Shown: in pieces, positions 62,324-64,000 of the stretch | Numbering within the stretch: the stretch's first letter is position 1 | Layout of the letters: every line of letters starts with the position of its first letter | Origin: Algoriphagus pacificus | GTDB taxonomy: Bacteria > Bacteroidota > Bacteroidia > Cytophagales > Cyclobacteriaceae | Reading direction: 5' to 3' | DNA: 64,000 nucleotides | Assembly: GCF_017254845.1 (NCBI RefSeq) | Contig: NZ_JAFKCU010000007.1 | Location: 163,021-227,020, forward strand | Position numbers and translations under genes: made by a program | The notes under the pieces: model-generated | Database searches by the model: none | Seen by the model: the letters and a program-made list of their open reading frames with translations, nothing else | Told to the model about the DNA's origin: nothing

Positions 62324-63554
62324 TTTTTATCAATTCTCCCTTTTGGATCACAAATTTTACTTTGCCAGTAAGTTCCTGACCAAACCATGGTGAATTTTGA
62401 GATAAGGATTTATTGGATTTCCTGGAATAGGTCCACTTTTCGTTGGGATCAAAAATAGTCCAAGAATCATTCTCCTTTTGAATTATGCTACGAGGAGCTT
62501 CGGTTACTTTCTGGATCAATGTTTCCCATGAAAGCTCAGATTCTAATTTCACCATTGCGGGCAAAAATGTCTGAAGACCTATCATTCCGAAAGCAGCCAA
62601 GTCAAATTCCATAAATTTGGAATCATAATCCTGAGGTTGGTGATTGGATACAATTGCATCAATTGTTCCATCTTTCAGGCCTTCTATCAAAGCACTTCTA
62701 TCTTTCTCACCTCTAAAAGGAGGTTTAACTTTGTAATCTGGGTTGAAATCCAATAAGTCTTGATCTGTAAATATCAATTGGTATATAGATACATCGCAAG
62801 TGATATTAAGTCCCTCTTTTTTTGCTGCACGAATAAGTTCTACACCTTTGGACGTACTTACAGTCTGGAAATGAAGTCTTCCCCCTGTATATTTTAAGAT
62901 CTCAATATTTCTTTGAATTGCTACATCTTCAGCCAAATTTGGAATTCCCTTCATTCCTAATCTAGTGGAATGATCTCCTTCATGCATCTGACCAAAAATA
63001 GCTAATAATGGATCATAAGCATGGTCAAATAGAACTCCATTAAACTTTTGCAAATATTGGAGAATCTTCATTAGCCGATCCCCATTTGCTAGCGTTCTTG
63101 TCCCATCACCAAAAATTGTCACATCTGACTGATGGTGCATGTCCAGTATTTCCGTTAAATTCTCCCCATCCGTATCTTTGGTCACAGCACCTTGGACATA
63201 CAATTCAGCTTTGTATTTTTTTGACTTGTTCAGTAGATAGTCTACCTCATTTTTACTTTGAATGACAGGTTCTGTATTTGGCATCACCACTGCCCCTGCA
63301 AAGCCACTTGCTGTTAAGCTATCGCAAAGGGAATGTATTGTTTCTTTGTATTCCAATCCTGGCTCTCCTAATCCGCAACGTAAATCAATCCAACCTTGAG
63401 AGGCAAAGGAACCTGAACAATCGAGCACATCATAGCTCTTGGAATAATCTTCATTGGCAGCAGGAATAAGTTTACCTTCTTGAAAAATGAAATCCTGTGC
63501 TTTTTGGATCCCAGATGAAGTAATCATCTTGAGTCCTTGAAAGAGAATGGACAT
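62313..63554 (-). CDS. Dihydroorotase homologue lacking metal ligands
   Basis: 413 residues aligned by eye along the full length to class I dihydroorotases (GWIDLRCGLGEPGLEYKE, VVMPNTEP, YKVKPPFRGEKDRSALIEGL). The metal ligands are gone: the HxH is Arg59-Cys60-Gly61, the later His is Gln230 (LHFQTVST), and the catalytic Asp is Asn304 (IVSNHQPQ). It should not hydrolyse dihydroorotate. Such non-catalytic forms can support aspartate transcarbamoylase, but that partner is not in the window. Start at 63554. Confidence 0.88.
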   Translation of the reverse strand: MSILFQGLKMITSSGIQKAQDFIFQEGKLIPAANEDYSKSYDVLDCSGSFASQGWIDLRCGLGEPGLEYKETIHSLCDSLTASGFAGAVVMPNTEPVIQSKNEVDYLLNKSKKYKAELYVQGAVTKDTDGENLTEILDMHHQSDVTIFGDGTRTLANGDRLMKILQYLQKFNGVLFDHAYDPLLAIFGQMHEGDHSTRLGMKGIPNLAEDVAIQRNIEILKYTGGRLHFQTVSTSKGVELIRAAKKEGLNITCDVSIYQLIFTDQDLLDFNPDYKVKPPFRGEKDRSALIEGLKDGTIDAIVSNHQPQDYDSKFMEFDLAAFGMIGLQTFLPAMVKLESELSWETLIQKVTEAPRSIIQKENDSWTIFDPNEKWTYSRKSNKSLSQNSPWFGQELTGKVKFVIQKGELIKIDE

Positions 63555-63693
63555 GAATTTGGGCTTTGATGCAAAACTGCAACAATATTATAAAAATGAA
63601 AAGTAGAAATGTATTTAAAGCAGGTAGAAATTAATCAAAAATAAAAAACTCTCATTTTGACTTAACCAAAACAAAAACTCCTATAAAACCAAA

Positions 63694-63720
63694 AAGCCCT
63701 TTGGGATTACCAAAGGGCTT
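63694..63720 (-). terminator. rRNA operon terminator
   Basis: AAGCCCTTTGG and CCAAAGGGCTT around GATTA. On the minus strand a T run follows. Located 9 bases after the 5S. Confidence 0.85.
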
Positions 63721-63728
63721 AGAATAAT

Positions 63729-63837
63729 GTGGCGGCGACCTACTCTCCCGGGTGTAACCCCAGTACCATCGGCGCTGCAGGGCTTAACTTCTCTGTTCGG
63801 GATGGGAAGAGGTGGGACCCCTGCGCTAGGCCGCCTA
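63729..63837 (-). rRNA. rrf: 5S ribosomal RNA
   Basis: Minus strand reads GGCGGCCTAGCGCAGGGG at the 5' end, with the conserved CCCATCCCGAACAGAGAAG loop and the closing GTCGCCGCC. About 109 bases. Ends are approximate by a few bases. Confidence 0.93.
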
Positions 63838-63907
63838 AATCTTTGTGGTATGACCACTTAATATCTTAAGTTTAACATGTCTTTGCAGAAACTGTAACAA
63901 ACAGCGG

Positions 63908-64000
63908 TAAGCTTTTGGGCAATTAGTACTACTCAGCTATGACATTACTGCCTTTACACCTGTAGCCTATCAACGTCATCGTCTCTGACGGCCCTATTTG
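63908..64000 (-). rRNA. rrl: 23S ribosomal RNA, 3' end (continues outside)
   Basis: Minus strand has the conserved 3' region with GGTGTAAAGGCAGTAATG and GAGTAGTACTAATTGCCC. The gene runs off the right edge of the window. The 16S and the rest of 23S lie beyond. The 3' boundary is approximate. Confidence 0.9.

Noticed and set aside
1-64000. CRISPR arrays, insertion sequences or prophage genes
   Set aside because: No regular direct repeats with spacers, transposase, integrase or phage structural genes were seen.

Overview
The window looks like an ordinary chromosomal segment of a Bacteroidota bacterium, most likely order Cytophagales, family Cyclobacteriaceae (Algoriphagus-like). This is inferred from the protein families (DUF4221, DUF4199, DUF4293, DUF4295, DUF5522, YifB, zinc-free L31, porin next to amt), from the many lipoproteins and outer-membrane barrels, and from -7 promoter boxes of the Bacteroidota type (TAnnTTTG). 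No CRISPR array, insertion sequence, integrase or prophage was seen. The right edge is the 3' end of an rRNA operon on the minus strand (23S partial, 5S, terminator).

Layout. 1-2.4 kb: PhoH ATPase (cut by the window edge), SAM hydrolase, a small monooxygenase-like protein and tRNA-Leu(CAA). 2.4-3.1 kb: a PutAbiC-like membrane protein directly beside the tRNA, the best candidate defence gene. 3.3-7.4 kb: an ABC exporter pair with a divergent GDSL esterase, the same arrangement as E. coli ybbAP/tesA. 7.5-10 kb: a GMC oxidoreductase with a cysteine cluster plus its Tat-exported small subunit. 10-14.9 kb: four tandem DUF4221 lipoproteins and the 3' remnant of a fifth. 15-24.3 kb: barrel, response regulator and Na+ symporter, then a long minus-strand operon (GlmU-like, holB, rimB-like, rimK, hemC, cyclophilin, RmlD-like), then rpmE2. 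24.4-33.2 kb: Wzi/RemB-like barrel, MsbA-like exporter, YifB, a PAS/metallo-beta-lactamase pair, UlaG-like hydrolase, cupin, DUF2214. 33.4-42.9 kb: trans-sulfuration enzyme, ECF sigma/anti-sigma/barrel trio, DUF4293, truA, a second ABC exporter, small envelope proteins, hemE. 42.9-46.9 kb: MOSC protein, dnaK with a sigma-54-like promoter, GroES-like protein, and a protein built on a three-fold AKN repeat. 47-50.3 kb: porin and ammonium transporter. 50.3-55.2 kb: hemB-HAD-rocD operon, DUF5522, and rpmB-rpmG-DUF4295-ftsY. 55.3-58.4 kb: SPFH/PH-like/Arc operon and TolC. 58.5-63.6 kb: methyltransferase, two family-2 glycosyltransferases, two DUF4199 proteins and a dihydroorotase homologue lacking its metal ligands.

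Most genes are housekeeping. The parts that deserve attention are the DUF4221 tandem array with its relic, the catalytically dead dihydroorotase, the ornithine aminotransferase with an inserted cysteine cluster, the PutAbiC gene at the tRNA, the GMC/subunit-3 pair, the SPFH-PH-Arc operon, the AKN-repeat protein, and the dnaK and amt control regions. No clearly new multi-gene system is established; the best candidates are stated as such in the findings.
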